Shown here in pieces: positions 19,425 through 30,312 of a stretch of 64,000 nt of DNA (its first letter is position 1; each line of letters begins with the position of its first letter). A program made the translations under genes and the position numbers. Below the pieces are notes generated by a model. That model did no database searches. It saw only the letters and a program-made list of their open reading frames with translations, and was not told the DNA's origin. This DNA is from Prorocentrum cordatum. Lineage: Eukaryota > Sar > Dinophyceae > Prorocentrales > Prorocentraceae. Location of the stretch: assembly GCA_963575745.1 (NCBI GenBank), contig CAUYUJ010014190.1:271264-335263 (forward strand). The letters run 5' to 3'.

Positions 19425-19570
19425 CCCTGCTCGCCTCCAGGGCGCCCCGGGTTTCTTGGGTGTCGATGGTTCTGCTAATTACGGAGAGCGTGACGTTTCC
19501 ACACCAACAGTCCATGGACGTCCTGGGTTCTCGGGGCTGGGTTTCTTGCGGAAGGTTTCTCGTGGTCGAG
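19425..19570 (-). repeat. Dispersed repeat family D3, copy 1
   Basis: The reverse complement matches 29400-29570 over about 145 bp (gaaaccttcc.caagaaaccca, aggacgtccat, ggcgccctggaggc). Confidence 0.65.
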
Positions 19571-20011
19571 CCCCTACTGTACGTTGATTATTGTCCCCCT
19601 CGCCTTCCTCCCCTCTCCTTCCCTTCCCTGCCTCTCCCTTCACCCCGAAGTCGTCGACGTGCTGAGCACGTCTCGTACATCGGAGTCCCTCGGTGGCCTC
19701 TGGTGACCTCCTCGCCCTGCTTCCACCCCTCCTCCGCCGAGCGATCCTCGAGGGAGAGGGCCCATCCCCCCTCCTCCCCCTCGTCCTGCTCCAGCCCCTG
19801 CTGCGCGAGGCCCGCATTCCCTCGCGGGGGCCTTTGATTCAATCCGTGGAGCGGCATTTCGCAGTCCAGACGCCCCCTGCTGCTCGAGTGCGTCTCGTGC
19901 GCGTGAGCGTGCGTGTGTCCCAAGCGGTGCTGGAGGGCCTGGCCGTCCTGTGCACTGTGCTTCGATTTGCGCCGCCTTGTCGCTGCGCTCGAGGCCGTTA
20001 CCGCCAACACG
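19571..20011. other. Unique GC-rich stretch, no gene recognised
   Basis: No protein-like frame stands out above the GC-rich background. Confidence 0.3.
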
Positions 20012-20018
20012 TGTGCGC

Positions 20019-20049
<31 letters not shown>

Positions 20050-20105
20050 TGTGTGCGCGCGTGTGTGCGCGCGTGTGTGTGTGTGTGTGTGTGTGTGTTG
20101 GCGTG
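20012..20105 (+). repeat. (TG)n microsatellite
   Basis: GT repeats interrupted by gcgc units. Confidence 0.9.
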
Positions 20106-20994
20106 TGCGTGTTACTCCCCAGCGCAGTCCCTCTGCCTAGCCGCCGACGCAAAAAGTGTGTGTGTGCATCATGTATGTGTTTTTTTTATCGGGTTTCGCA
20201 GGCCTCCGTGAACCTCAGGGGACCTGGTCCAGGACGAGGTGAAGGGAGGAAGCAGGAAGGATGGTGGGTGAGAAAGTGAAGGAGGAGCAGGAGCAGGAGC
20301 AGGAGCAGCGTGAGAATTTTATGCTCCCATGGGTCCCACTTTACCTCGTTACAGCGTTCACCGCATCTATAGCTGTCCTTGCGGGCTCCCCTGCTTGTGG
20401 CTCTCTCTCTCTCTCAACAACTGTTTACTTTGCGATTGTTGCTATTGCATGTTGTCGCCCATGCTTTAGCACAGACTGCGCGGCGACGGGTGCTCGCCTA
20501 AGGCGTCGCAGCTAAAAGAAGCGCGAGGACGAGAACGGAGCGTCTGGCTGCAAGACAGCAGACTTGGCCTCCCTCACCCCGAATGAGCCACTTTGGAGCT
20601 CCTTCGGAGCCTCTTGCGAGCCCATTGGGAGCGTCTTTCAAGTCCCGTGGGCCTCTTACGAGCTCCCGACGAGCCCTTTCATTACGCTCCCTTCCTGCAC
20701 CTGTCCTGAGATTTCCTGGGACTCCGACGTGCCCTCAGTATATTCGTACGAGCCTCTCATCGATGTCGACGTTCTTACCGTTGACGTCACCGTCGATGGA
20801 GCGTCGGGGTTCGAGGATGCAGGTTGCAGTTTTGTTTGATGCTCTTGGGCCTTCTTGGGCCTCCCAGGGTGGCCAGGGCGCGGCCGACGAGAGGTCGTCG
20901 TCGTCGTCGACGCCGTCGTCATGCTCCAGCACCTCCTGCAATCGAGACGCTGGAACGAGGAGGCGATGAGCAACGAGGACTAGTTACTCCAGAT
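20106..20994. other. Unique sequence, no gene recognised
   Basis: Contains short gagcag repeats (20280-20310) and a ctctctctctctc run. No convincing exon was seen. Confidence 0.3.
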
Positions 20995-20996
20995 TT

Positions 20997-21163
20997 CGTA
21001 ATAAAGGGAGGGGGTCTCATTTCGGGGGTGGGTCTCTTCCAGGCTATCTTGGAGGGCCTGGGGGGTCTGGGGACGATGTTTTGGAGGGTTCCCCCACGGG
21101 GGAGGTCTGAAATGGCTTGTCTTGGAGGGTCCAGACCGCCTCCCTTTTATTACGAAATCTGGA
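20997..21163 (+). repeat. MITE family A, copy 2
   Basis: Left terminus ctccagatttcgtaataaag. The right terminus tattacgaaatctgga has lost its last base. Flanked by the direct repeat actagt (20989-20994 and 21163-21168). The interior is nearly identical to the copy at 5058. Confidence 0.82.
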
Positions 21164-21424
21164 CTAGTAGTTACGTTGGGTTTAGATGGGCCCCCGTTCT
21201 CAGGCGGGTCCTCACATCCAGGTTTCGGGTAGGCTACTCGTGGCCGTCTGTTCGCTGCGGCCAGAAAAAGCCCTTTCGTCCCTTCTTTTTGGCCTTGCTT
21301 GTGGCAGCATGCAGACTGCACTGCTCCTGCCCCCCTCCTCCCTCCACCCGCGCGAGGGGGGGGGGTGCGCGAAGGATGGGAAGAACGTCGAGCGGCAGCG
21401 ACAGGTCGCTGCTGCCAGACGTCG

Positions 21425-21585
21425 CCACCGTTGGCGTCGTCGGCGTCGGTGTCGGCACCGTTGGCGTCGACGTCGGCGTCGTCGCCGCCATCGCCGCCGC
21501 CGGGGCGATTGCGGCGTCGGCATCGTGGGCGTCGTCGTCGGCGTCGCCGCCGTCGGCGTCGGCCTCGGCGTCGCCCTCGGCGCCC
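21425..21585 (+). repeat. Degenerate (GTCGGC)n array
   Basis: Repeated ggcgtcg/gtcggc triplets, giving Ala/Val/Arg-rich frames in every phase. Confidence 0.8.
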
Positions 21586-21587
21586 GA

Positions 21588-21660
21588 GAAGGTTGGCGAC
21601 GAGCTCGAGTGCAGGTACGGCTGGAGCGGGCGCCTGCAGCTGTGGCTCAACCACGACCTC
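21588..21660 (+). CDS. Possible exon, unknown protein
   Basis: Reads KVGDELECRYGWSGRL then QLWLNHDLL, a non-repetitive sequence amid repeats, preceded by cccgag (acceptor) and followed by a gtgg donor. It lies upstream of, and on the same strand as, the armadillo-like exons, but no link is shown. Low confidence. Confidence 0.25.
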
Positions 21661-21740
21661 CTGGTGGACCTGGAGACGTCAAGGCCTGGCCCGACGCGGG
21701 GCTCATTTAGATGTCGGCGGGGAGCGAGGGGGGGGGGGGA

Positions 21741-21905
21741 AACTTTCGGGTTCGAGGTTCGGGGGTTTTCGTGCGTTTTCGTCGGTTCTCGGCGGCTTTC
21801 CAGCCTCGCGAGGCTTGCCAGCAGCTGCGCCTCGCCGAGGGCGTTCCGGAAATGCCCGGATCATCCCGAACGGCCGCTGGAGACCCGAATTATGACCCCA
21901 AAACC
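21741..21905 (+). repeat. Dispersed repeat family D2, copy 2
   Basis: Matches 16555-16745 in order (tttcg.gggtt, cctcgccgagggcgtt, atgcccggatc). Confidence 0.6.
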
Positions 21906-21911
21906 TCAGTC

Positions 21912-22106
21912 GGCGGCGCGCCCAGGGGGAAGTGAGAAGGAGAAGGCCGTGTCAGAAGGCGGCGGGGCTTCTCAGAAGCCCTCGCGCCTTCTGAGGACTT
22001 GTCTGCGCCTGCTGGGAAGGCTTAGCAAACTTCTCAGGAGGCCGGGGAACCTCCGAGCCGTCTGAGAAGGCCCGCCCCTTCTCATTTCCCCCCTGGGCGC
22101 GCCGCC
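21912..22106 (+). repeat. MITE family C, copy 1
   Basis: Terminal inverted repeats ggcggcgcgcccagggggaa / ttcccccctgggcgcgccgcc. The interior has several ccttctgagaagg palindromes. An inverted copy is at 22789-22987. Isolated ends of the same kind occur near 80, 1330 and 3735. Confidence 0.75.
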
Positions 22107-22788
22107 TAAGATGAGGATGCAACCCCTGGGAGGTTCAATTCAGCATCGGCACTGGGATGTGCATCATACAGTCGGGCAGAGGCATAAGAGCAAGGTCCGT
22201 TCGGGGAGAGTAATGTCATGTTCGTCGTGCTTGTTGGATGTCCTTGTGCATCCTGGGGAGGGTACCCCCGGATGTTCTGTGTGCTCTGGCTGGCAGAGGG
22301 TCGCACGTTCTTGGAGAATGTTCTTCTGGCTTAGATCCGACTGTATGTCCGTCATCATGTTTCATAGTTCCGCTTTAGTTGTTGTTTAAAGAAGCACATG
22401 CACATATAATCCTCATAGTTCCGCTCAGTCCCGCTTCACCGGGCTTCATCCTCGGCTCAAGCTGGACTGGTCCTGATCAGTGGTCCATTTATCGGGCTTG
22501 CTGATCCTGACTCGCTCTCACGACGACCTCCCAGAAGTTACCGCCTATTCGAGAAGGCTGACATCGACGTCATCGTCTTGGACGCCTCTGGGGCGCTCCC
22601 GCGGGCCCTCGTCGCCTCAGGCCGGACGCGGCGGCTCGGCAGCCAGTCCAGGGGAGTCCCTTGCCCCTGGACTGGCTTCCGATCCGCCGTCTGAAATGAA
22701 ACTTCCACATCGAGCAACCTACCATAGGTGAGAAGGGCTTTCGCCTCCAATTGCCTCGTTTGGGGAACTCACGTCCCCGCCATTAACT
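22107..22788. repeat. Dispersed repeat family D4 and unique sequence
   Basis: The start (ggatgcaacccctgggaggt) and the block cgggcttgctgatcctgac recur in diverged form at 60140-60345 and 60727-60940. No gene seen. Confidence 0.45.
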
Positions 22789-22987
22789 CGGCGGCGAGCG
22801 AGGGGGGGAAGTCAGAAAGGGCGGGTCTTCTCAGAAGGCTCGGAAGTTCCCTGGCCTCCTGAGCAGTGTTCTTAGCCTTCCCCGAAGGTGCAGACAAGTC
22901 CTCAGAAGGCGCGAGGGCTTCTGAGAAGCCCCGCCGCCTTCTGAGAAGGCCTTCTCCTTCTCACTTCCCCCCCCTCGCTCCCCGCCG
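22789..22987 (-). repeat. MITE family C, copy 2 (inverted)
   Basis: Same interior blocks as 21912-22106 in reverse order (ctcagaaggcgcgagggctt). The two copies form a 1.1-kb inverted pair. Confidence 0.75.
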
Positions 22988-23118
22988 ATCAGCGTGCACC
23001 CGAGGGACGGGCCCTGGGAGGTGTCCGGGGCGGGGGCGGGCGCCGACTCCTCTGAGAGTGGTGAGCGGAGCTTCCTGGAAGCACGCCTGCCGCGGGTGCA
23101 ACGATGGGAGGTCTTCCC

Positions 23119-23342
23119 GGGGCCCACCCGACGGATCTGTGCGACTCGAGCTCGACTCCAGCTCGGCTCCAAGCTCGTGTCCGGTCGACAGATGCTCGAC
23201 GCAGCAGCGACGCTCGGGCGGAGCGAGTGCTGGGGCCCACCCGACGGATGTGTTCGACTCTTGTCTGACTCCGGTTCGGCTCCAGCTCGACTCCGGTCGA
23301 TGGATGCTCCACGCAGCAGCGACCTTTGCGCGGAGCGCGTGG
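23119..23342 (+). repeat. 113-bp tandem duplication
   Basis: Units start ggggcccacccgacggat at 23119 and 23232. The second is diverged. A related stretch rich in ttcgactcag occurs at 27661-27760. Confidence 0.8.
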
Positions 23343-23424
23343 CTTTCTAGGAAGGCCCCGGAGCGAGCAGCTGCAGGGGCAGGGGCGGCCTGTGGCGCCA
23401 GCCTTACCAAGCTTGTCAGCTTCT

Positions 23425-23965
23425 CTGCTGCCTCTCCTCCTCCCTCCTCCCCCTCCTCCTCCTCCTTCTCCTCCTCATCCTCCTCCTCCTCCTCCTCCTG
23501 CTCCTCCTCCTCCTCCTGCTCCTCCTCCTCCTCCTCCTCCTCATCCTCCTCCTCTTCCTCCTCCTCCTCTTCCTTCTCGTCCCCTTCCTCCTTCTCCTCC
23601 TCCTTCTTCTCGTCCGCCTCCTCCTCCTTCTCGTCCCCTTCCTCCTCCGCCCCCTCATCCTCCTCATCGGGGCCCGCCTTCCAGAGGAGGAGGAGGAGGA
23701 GGAGGGGGTGCAGGAGGAGGATCGAGCAGGAGGAGGATCGAGGAGGAGGAGGAGGAGGATCGAGGAGAGTCGAGGAGGAGGAGGAGGAGGAGGCTCGTGG
23801 ATGAGGATTATCCAGGAGGATCGAGGAGGAAGATCGAGGAGGGTCGAGGAGAAGGAGGAGTAGGAGGCTCGAAGAGGAGGCGGAGGAGGAGAACGAGGAG
23901 GAGGAGTAGGAGGAGGAGGATAATGAGGAGAGAGGAGGAGGCTCGAGGAGGAGGTGGAGGCAAGT
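23425..23965. repeat. (CTC)n followed by (GAG)n: giant purine/pyrimidine inverted pair
   Basis: About 250 bases of pyrimidine are followed after a 15-bp spacer by about 280 bases of purine on the same strand. The two halves can pair into a very long imperfect hairpin. Confidence 0.85.
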
Positions 23966-24829
23966 GATCCAGGCCTCCTTCGTCTCCTCCCCTCCCTTCT
24001 TCTCCATAGCTGTCGCTTCGCATGGGGGAGGCCTTTCTTCCTCAGTGGGGGAGCCGGCACTTTTCATCATCCCTGCATCTGGACCATGTAGGACAGCCTG
24101 GGCGAGAGACACCACATCAAGAGGGTAACGCTCGCTGGTGAGCTGGGCCCTGGGCGGAGGTGGCACCGCGCGTGCAACTCTGGCCCGCGAGGCAGCGCTG
24201 AGCTGCAGGGGCGGGGTCTCCTTAGGTGGGCGGCGTCATCAGGACCCAGATGCCTGGCGCTTCGCCTGTGTCCGTTCGGTACGGAGGCACATCATACCTC
24301 GTGACCCGTTCTCCAGGGCAGTCATTTCGTCTTGTGTTTGTTTTTAGACCCAGGCCTCTGGAGGCCAACCACTGACAACACCTTGGCGCCCGATGTTTGG
24401 GTCTTTGTGGGCGAGGCATTGACCACGGAGCAGACTGCACCCCCGAACTTAGGAAACCCAGGCTGAGTGAGGGAGGGCCGCGGGTTGGTTTTCAGAACGA
24501 CTTCTTCCACACGTGTTGGGCCAGTACTTCCATACATTCTGCATCCACGTCGTCACTAGCCACTTCGGCTCGGAGCCCCTCAATAAGGTCCGTGGCTCCT
24601 CCTCACCGCGCGCGGGGACGCGCGCTTGCGGAGGAGGGGAGGCGGAGAACAGGAGGAGCGGCGAGAGGGGGAAGAAGAGGAGAGGGATGAGGAGGGGAAG
24701 TGGGGGGAACTGGCGGGAAGAGGGAGGGAGGAGACGGGGCTGGTGGATAAGAGGGTCTTGGATGAGCAGGAGATCAGCAGGAAGTCGCAGTGAGGAGGAA
24801 GCGCATGAGGGGGAGGCGAAGGTCTGTCG
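23966..24829. other. Unique sequence, no gene recognised
   Basis: No microsatellite until 24830 and no convincing exon. Confidence 0.3.
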
Positions 24830-25655
<826 letters not shown>

Positions 25656-25708
25656 CCCCCTGCTCTCTCCCCTCCCTCTCTCCAACGATGGACGGCCTTG
25701 TGGAGCAG

Positions 25709-25792
25709 CCGCCCGACGCCGCGGCCACCGCGGGCACTGCGGAGCAGGTTCTTGCGGACATGGCCGGCCGCGCGGGGGACGCCGCCGCGCAG
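25709..25792 (+). CDS. Armadillo-like gene, exon A
   Basis: 84 nt, phase 0: PPDAAATAGTAEQVLADMAG then RAGDAAAQ. It fits the recurring pattern AAxAGxAExVxxxMxxxxxDAAxQ seen in the later exons. Acceptor gagcag, donor GT. Its last bases and first intron bases (gccgccgcgcaggtcc) are repeated exactly at the start of exon B. The upstream gene start was not found. Armadillo/HEAT proteins are helical scaffolds; nothing here shows the partner. Confidence 0.6.
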
Positions 25793-26782
25793 GTCCCGGG
25801 CAGCGCGCACCCCCCTCCCCAGACATGTTCGCGTCAAAAAACACACAGAGGCTCGACGGACGGTTGGGCGTCTTCGGAATCTGGGGTCCCTCGCCAGGCC
25901 CCGGGGCCCTCGAAGAACGGCTCGGGATGAACCGTCGGTCCAGGGGAAAGGGTCGGGATGAAAGGTCGGTCCAGGGGCAAGGGGGAAGGGGATGAAGAGT
26001 CGATCCGGGGGACCCCGTATTGGCAAAAGCTGGGACACCACATGTCTGCGTCCTCCTCGTCCTTCTGAACCGAGCGTGCTCTGAGCGAAGCCGCTGGCCG
26101 ACGACGATCGCCTCCCTCTGCTGCTCCAACACTTCTCCCCTCGTCCCCCCCGCGCCCTCGTCCCCCTCGGCCCCCCTCCCCCCCATGGCGGGAGCCCCTC
26201 CCAGGAGACCCTCGAACATTGGCCCCCGGCCCAGCTCCAGGAAGCTCCCCCTGCCCTCTTGGAAGGCGGCCTCCCCCGCGACCCTCCCTCTGGCCCGCAG
26301 GCTGGACCCTGGGCCCCTCCCCGGGCCCGTCCTCCCCGGTGTCCCGCGCCGCGCCGAGCCGCGGCAGCGAAAGCCCCTTGGGAGCACACGCCCCGGAGGC
26401 CCTTGCCAAAGGCGACGGGCCACGCCGCGCCGCGGCGCCGAGGCCCCCCGCGGGTTCGCTGCAGAGGCCTCGCCAGAGTGGCGCCGCGCCGCCGCGCAGC
26501 AGTGCCAGCCTCGGCGAGCCTCTTCGCCCTCGACGAGCTCATCCGAGAGTTGGGTGCAGTCAGCCAGCATGGTGGGGATGAGCAACTTCCCAGGGCTGCC
26601 CTTGCATCCTTCCTCTTCGGCCCACCCTTGGCCGCTCTCGCTGGCCGCGCCCCGCTCGCAGCGTGTCGGCCTGGCCGTCCGAGCCCCTCTGCGTCCTCAC
26701 GGCGCATCCTTGCTATACGGGGTTGGCCGTACGGGCCGGCTTCAGCTCGCCATTCGGTTGGTCGGAACGAGCCGCCGCGCAG
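25793..26782 (+). other. Intron A-B with 16-bp boundary duplication
   Basis: GT...AG. The 16-mer gccgccgcgcaggtcc at 25781-25796 recurs at 26771-26786. The interior has a dispersed repeat (26575-26710, related to 50590-50720) and no gene. Confidence 0.55.
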
Positions 26783-26839
26783 GTCCGCGGCCTGCGCTCG
26801 CTGCGCATGTTCGTGGAGGCGGGCGGCGCGCCGCAGCAG
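26783..26839 (+). CDS. Armadillo-like gene, exon B
   Basis: 57 nt, phase 0: VRGLRSLRMFVEAGGAPQQ. Joined to exon A it continues the helical repeat without a break. Acceptor gcgcag, donor GT (gtggtc). The exon/intron borders of B and C share the degenerate aggYggYcc. Confidence 0.6.
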
Positions 26840-27232
26840 GTGGTCCTCTGGCAAATCTTGGGAGCCCGGCATGCCCGCGCAATTCCGTCTTTAGTGCCGA
26901 CTCGCATCGATTAGCGCTTGGGAGTCGATGAGATGGCGCCGATCTAGCGCCGGCCAGCGTCTCTTTGGCGTCGGCCAGCGTCGATCTTGCGCCGACGAGC
27001 GTCGATTCGCAAACACCGACAGGATGGCACGGGAGGCTCCCGGGAGCCAAGGGCGCCCTCGAGGGCGCGAAGTTATTCGCGCTTCGCGCTTCGCGGTTCG
27101 GCTCGCATCCCTCCTCTCCCTCCCCTTCTCCCCTTGGGGGGGGCGGCGCGAGAGCGCGAAGCTGTCCGCGCGCCTCGCGCTTCGCGCAGCGCGCAGCGCG
27201 GAGCCGGGAGCCCTCGGAGCCGCCTCCGCGAG

Positions 27233-27316
27233 GCGGCCCTGTGCCGCGCGGGGGCCGCGGGGGCCGCCGTGGGCGCGATGCGGCGGCACCCCCGCGACGC
27301 GGCGCTGCTGAGCCAC
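27233..27316 (+). CDS. Armadillo-like gene, exon C
   Basis: 84 nt, phase 0: AALCRAGAAGAAVGAMRRH then PRDAALLSH. This is the clearest single copy of the repeat core (AGAAxAVxxAMxxHPxDAAL). Acceptor gcgag, donor GC (gcggccgtgg). Confidence 0.65.
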
Positions 27317-27424
27317 GCGGCCGTGGTGCCGGCGCCTCGGCCGAGCCTCCGCGCCGCGCGCCTCGGCCGCGGGGGCGCGGCGCCTCCGCCGCGCGCGGCG
27401 GGGTGCCGACGAGCCTCCGGCGAG

Positions 27425-27605
27425 CCCCTTACGACGACGACGCCGACGGCGCCCACGACGACGAAGAGGACGGCGACGCCGACGGCGACGATTACGCCGA
27501 CGACGCCCACGACGACGACGCCGACGACGGCCGCGATGACGAAGAGAACGACGACGCCGCCGACGATGGCGACGACGACGACGACGACGGCGGCGTCGGC
27601 GGCGG
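27425..27605 (+). repeat. (GAC)n-type trinucleotide array
   Basis: gacgac/gccgac repeats within intron C-D. Frames through it are artefacts. Confidence 0.9.
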
Positions 27606-27660
27606 CGGTTCCTTTCAACGCTCGTGTTGGGGACCTTCCTGTGGACACCTAGCGGGTCTA

Positions 27661-27760
27661 TTCGATTCCAGTTCGACTCAGCTTCGACTCAGTTTCGACT
27701 CAGGCTCGACTCGGGTTCGATTCAGGTTCGGCTCGGGTCGACGGATGTCCGACGCAGTTT
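27661..27760 (+). repeat. 12-bp tandem repeat (ttcgactcaggc type)
   Basis: About seven degenerate copies of cgactcaggttcg, similar to words in 23119-23342. Confidence 0.65.
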
Positions 27761-28389
27761 CGACGCACAAGTGAAGCGAGTGGCTCTCAAAAGGTTCTCC
27801 AAATCAGCATCTAATCTCGTGGACCTCTGGGAGGCTCCCGGTAAGCCTTCAGGACGTCGTTACGAGCCTCTCATAGACGTCGGCGCTATTGTCGTCGTAG
27901 AAGACGCCGCCGTCGACGAATGGCCGAGGGCCGAGGATCAGTGGTGCAGCTTTGTTTCAAAAGTTTTGACATGTTTTGTTGTCCGGGCCTCCTAAGGTGG
28001 CCAGGGCGCGCATCACGAATGGTGGTCGACGTCGTCGTCATTGTCCACTTCGTCCGGCAGCTATGACGTCGAAATAAGGGCCACTTCGTGTTCAGGACGG
28101 GCTCCGGCGTTCGGGCCGCCCATCAGATCAAGGTCGTGGGACCTCACTCGCGTGGCCGACCCCTCGCCGTGCCGTGGCCAGGAACACCCCTTCGTTCCTT
28201 GTCCGGCGCTGCCTGCGGTAGAACGAGTTCTGTGTTCACGACGCCTGGGCAGACTCGCGGCGCGTTAGGACGATTTTGTAGGCAAGCGACACGCATCAAT
28301 GTTCGGATGTCCGCGCGGATGTGTTGGATTTGCTGTGTGCCCGTTGGCTGCGTTTTTTGCGCGGCTGTGTCATAACCGCACGCGCCGGT

Positions 28390-28502
28390 GTGTGCATGTG
28401 TGTGTTTGTGTGAATGTGTGTGTGTGTGAATGTGTGAATGTGTGTGTGAATGTGTTTGTGTGTGCGCGTGCTGAATGTGTTTGTGTGTGCGCGTGCGTGT
28501 GC

Positions 28503-28545
<43 letters not shown>

Positions 28546-28674
28546 TGTAAGTAAGTGCAAGTAAGTGCAAGTCAGTGTAAGTCCGTGTCACCGCGTTGCG
28601 GTTTGTGTGTGTGTGTGTGTGTTTGTGTGTGTGGTGTGTATGTGTGTGTGTTTGTGTGTGTGTGCGTGTGTGTG

Positions 28675-28750
<76 letters not shown>
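28390..28750 (+). repeat. (TG)n arrays
   Basis: TG/TGCG repeats 28390-28555 and 28603-28750, with a taagtgcaag tandem between them. This ends 16 bases before exon D. Confidence 0.92.
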
Positions 28751-28751
<1 letters not shown>

Positions 28752-28766
28752 CGCGCCTCCGCGTAG

Positions 28767-28847
28767 CCGAGGCTCGCGCTGCTGGCCCAGGGGAGCCCCG
28801 AGGCGCAGTCGCTGGTGCTCGGGGGACGCCGGCCGTACACCGCGCAG
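28767..28847 (+). CDS. Armadillo-like gene, exon D
   Basis: 81 nt, phase 0: PRLALLAQGSPEAQSLVLGG then RRPYTAQ. Joined to exon C it gives DAALLSH-PRLALLAQGSPEAQ, the expected second and third helices of a repeat. Acceptor gcgtag, donor GT (gtcctgggc). Confidence 0.55.
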
Positions 28848-28959
28848 GTCCTGGGCGGGCCCACCCTGGGCCTGGGCCACGGGGCTTGCGCCTTCGCGGC
28901 CAGGCAGGCAGGGTGAAGTCGGGCACGTGCCTCTACGATACAGGAGGAATCTTCAACCA

Positions 28960-29110
28960 CTGTGAAGATTGTTCTGGGGACGATTCTCCGATTCTATTCG
29001 ACTGTGCTTGAATATTTTGGGACTGCTCCAAAATGGTTCTTACATTGTTTGGCTATTTGTCACCGTTCTTCCAACATCCGCCTGTAGGAGGACATGCCCG
29101 ACCTAGCAGC
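28960..29110 (+). repeat. Dispersed repeat family D5, copy 1
   Basis: Ends ccgcctgtaggaggacatgcccgacct, like 30229-30312 (ccgcctatagggggacatgc). An inverted-end relative is at 50125-50280. AT-rich interior. Confidence 0.6.
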
Positions 29111-29399
29111 AGGGCGCACCGTGGAGGTCGGTCAGCGGGGCGGTCCTTCCGGATCAAGGGTACCCTGCGTCCGAGGCGGGGTGGGGGGCTGCCCATGCCC
29201 ACATCGTGGGGTCTCGACCTTCGGGGACCTCGGCGGGCGGTGGGTCTGGATGCTTGCGTGCGGTGGGGGGAGGGTGTGTGTCAAATTTAGCGACATCCAC
29301 CGCCTGCCGCTGTCCCCAAAGCTCGATCCCACAGGCGGCTGCCATGGGCCAGTCCCCGCCGCGCGCCGCGCGTCGCGTGTCTTGTGCCCTCCGGTGCTG

Positions 29400-29570
29400 T
29401 GGAGGCCAGTCCACAAGAAACCTTCCACAAGAAACCCAACCCTGGGACCCAAGGACGTCCATTGTGATTTGTGGTATGGGAATGTCACGCCTTCCATCGC
29501 AAACCCATCGGAACCCATCGGAACCCAGGGCGCCCTGGAGGCAAGCAGGGTGTCTCTTGGCAGGGGCTTC
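29400..29570 (+). repeat. Dispersed repeat family D3, copy 2
   Basis: Inverted relative of 19425-19570. Lies in intron D-E just upstream of exon E. Confidence 0.65.
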
Positions 29571-29622
29571 CGCCGTGCGGGCAGGCGGCACCGAGCCCGG
29601 GCCCCGGGCCGGGCCCGGCCAG

Positions 29623-29706
29623 GGCCTTCGGCGCGGGTTGCGGGCCGCCGTCCGCCGCGAGGCGCTGGCGGCGGGGGCGGCCGAGGCGCTGACGGCGTCC
29701 ATGGAG
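29623..29706 (+). CDS. Armadillo-like gene, exon E
   Basis: 84 nt, phase 0: GLRRGLRAAVRREALAAGAA then EALTASME. Strong repeat core. Acceptor ggccag, donor GC (gctgattgg), where an inverted-repeat intron begins. Confidence 0.65.
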
Positions 29707-29861
29707 GCTGATTGGCCTGTTTTTCACCACCACCACCATCGGTTGGAGGAGGAGGGGGTCCTCCTCCTCCTCCTCCTCCTCCTCCTCCTCCTCCTCCTCC
29801 TCCTCCTCCTGCCCCCCCCTCGGGCTCATGGTGGCGGTGGCGGCAAGCAGGCCCGTCGGAG
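29707..29861 (+). mobile_element. Introner-like intron E-F (155 bp)
   Basis: GC...AG intron whose ends are terminal inverted repeats: left ctgattggcctgtttttcac, right (complement) ctccgacgggcctgcttgcc, each continuing through CCACCACC and an ACCAT block for about 38 bp. The core is (CTC)n. Flanked by ggaggc at both junctions (29703-29708, 29858-29863). Homologous at both ends to the intron at 38529-38786. Confidence 0.75.
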
Positions 29862-30038
29862 GCGCACGCCTCGGCGGCGGCGGAGGAGCTGCAGGCGGGC
29901 TGCGCGGCGGCCCTGGCCGCGCTCGCGGGCCGCGCGGGCGGCGGCGGCGCCGCGCGCGTGCTGGCCGCGGGGGCCGCGGCCGCCGCGGCGCGCGCGGCGT
30001 GCCTGCCGGCGGCCGAGGGCTCCGACGGCCTGGTGCAG
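29862..30038 (+). CDS. Armadillo-like gene, exon F
   Basis: 177 nt, phase 0: AHASAAAEELQAGCAAALAA, LAGRAGGGGAARVLAAGAAA, then AAARAACLPAAEGSDGLVQ. It continues exon E in frame with no break in the helical repeat pattern and spans about one and a half repeats. Acceptor gtcggag, donor GA (gagcccgcc). Confidence 0.65.
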
Positions 30039-30143
30039 GAGCCCGCCAGTCTGAAGTCGGGCTGCCCGCGCGAGCCGCTTCCTCTGGGCCTCGAGGGCCA
30101 GGTTTTGAGTCGGGCCTGGCTCCCTGCAGGAGGGAAATCCAAA

Positions 30144-30225
30144 AATGGTCCAACAAGTAGTTAGTCTAGAACGATTTGTCGAGGAATGGTCAAACAAATA
30201 GTTTGTCTAGAACGATTTGTCGAGG
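30144..30225 (+). repeat. 41-bp tandem duplication
   Basis: aatggtcMaacaaRtag...ctagaacgatttgtcgagg twice (starts 30144 and 30185). Followed by the second D5 copy to about 30312. Confidence 0.85.
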
Positions 30226-30312
30226 ACGTTTTGACTATTTTCGAGCATTTTTGTTGGGAGATGTTTTCATTTTTCGTTGAAAATCCGCCTATAGGGGGAC
30301 ATGCCCGACCTA

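Noticed and set aside
28572-28926. Minus-strand frame reading through the (TG)n into GC-rich sequence
   Set aside because: The plus-strand exon D explains the non-repetitive part better; the rest is Thr/His repeat.
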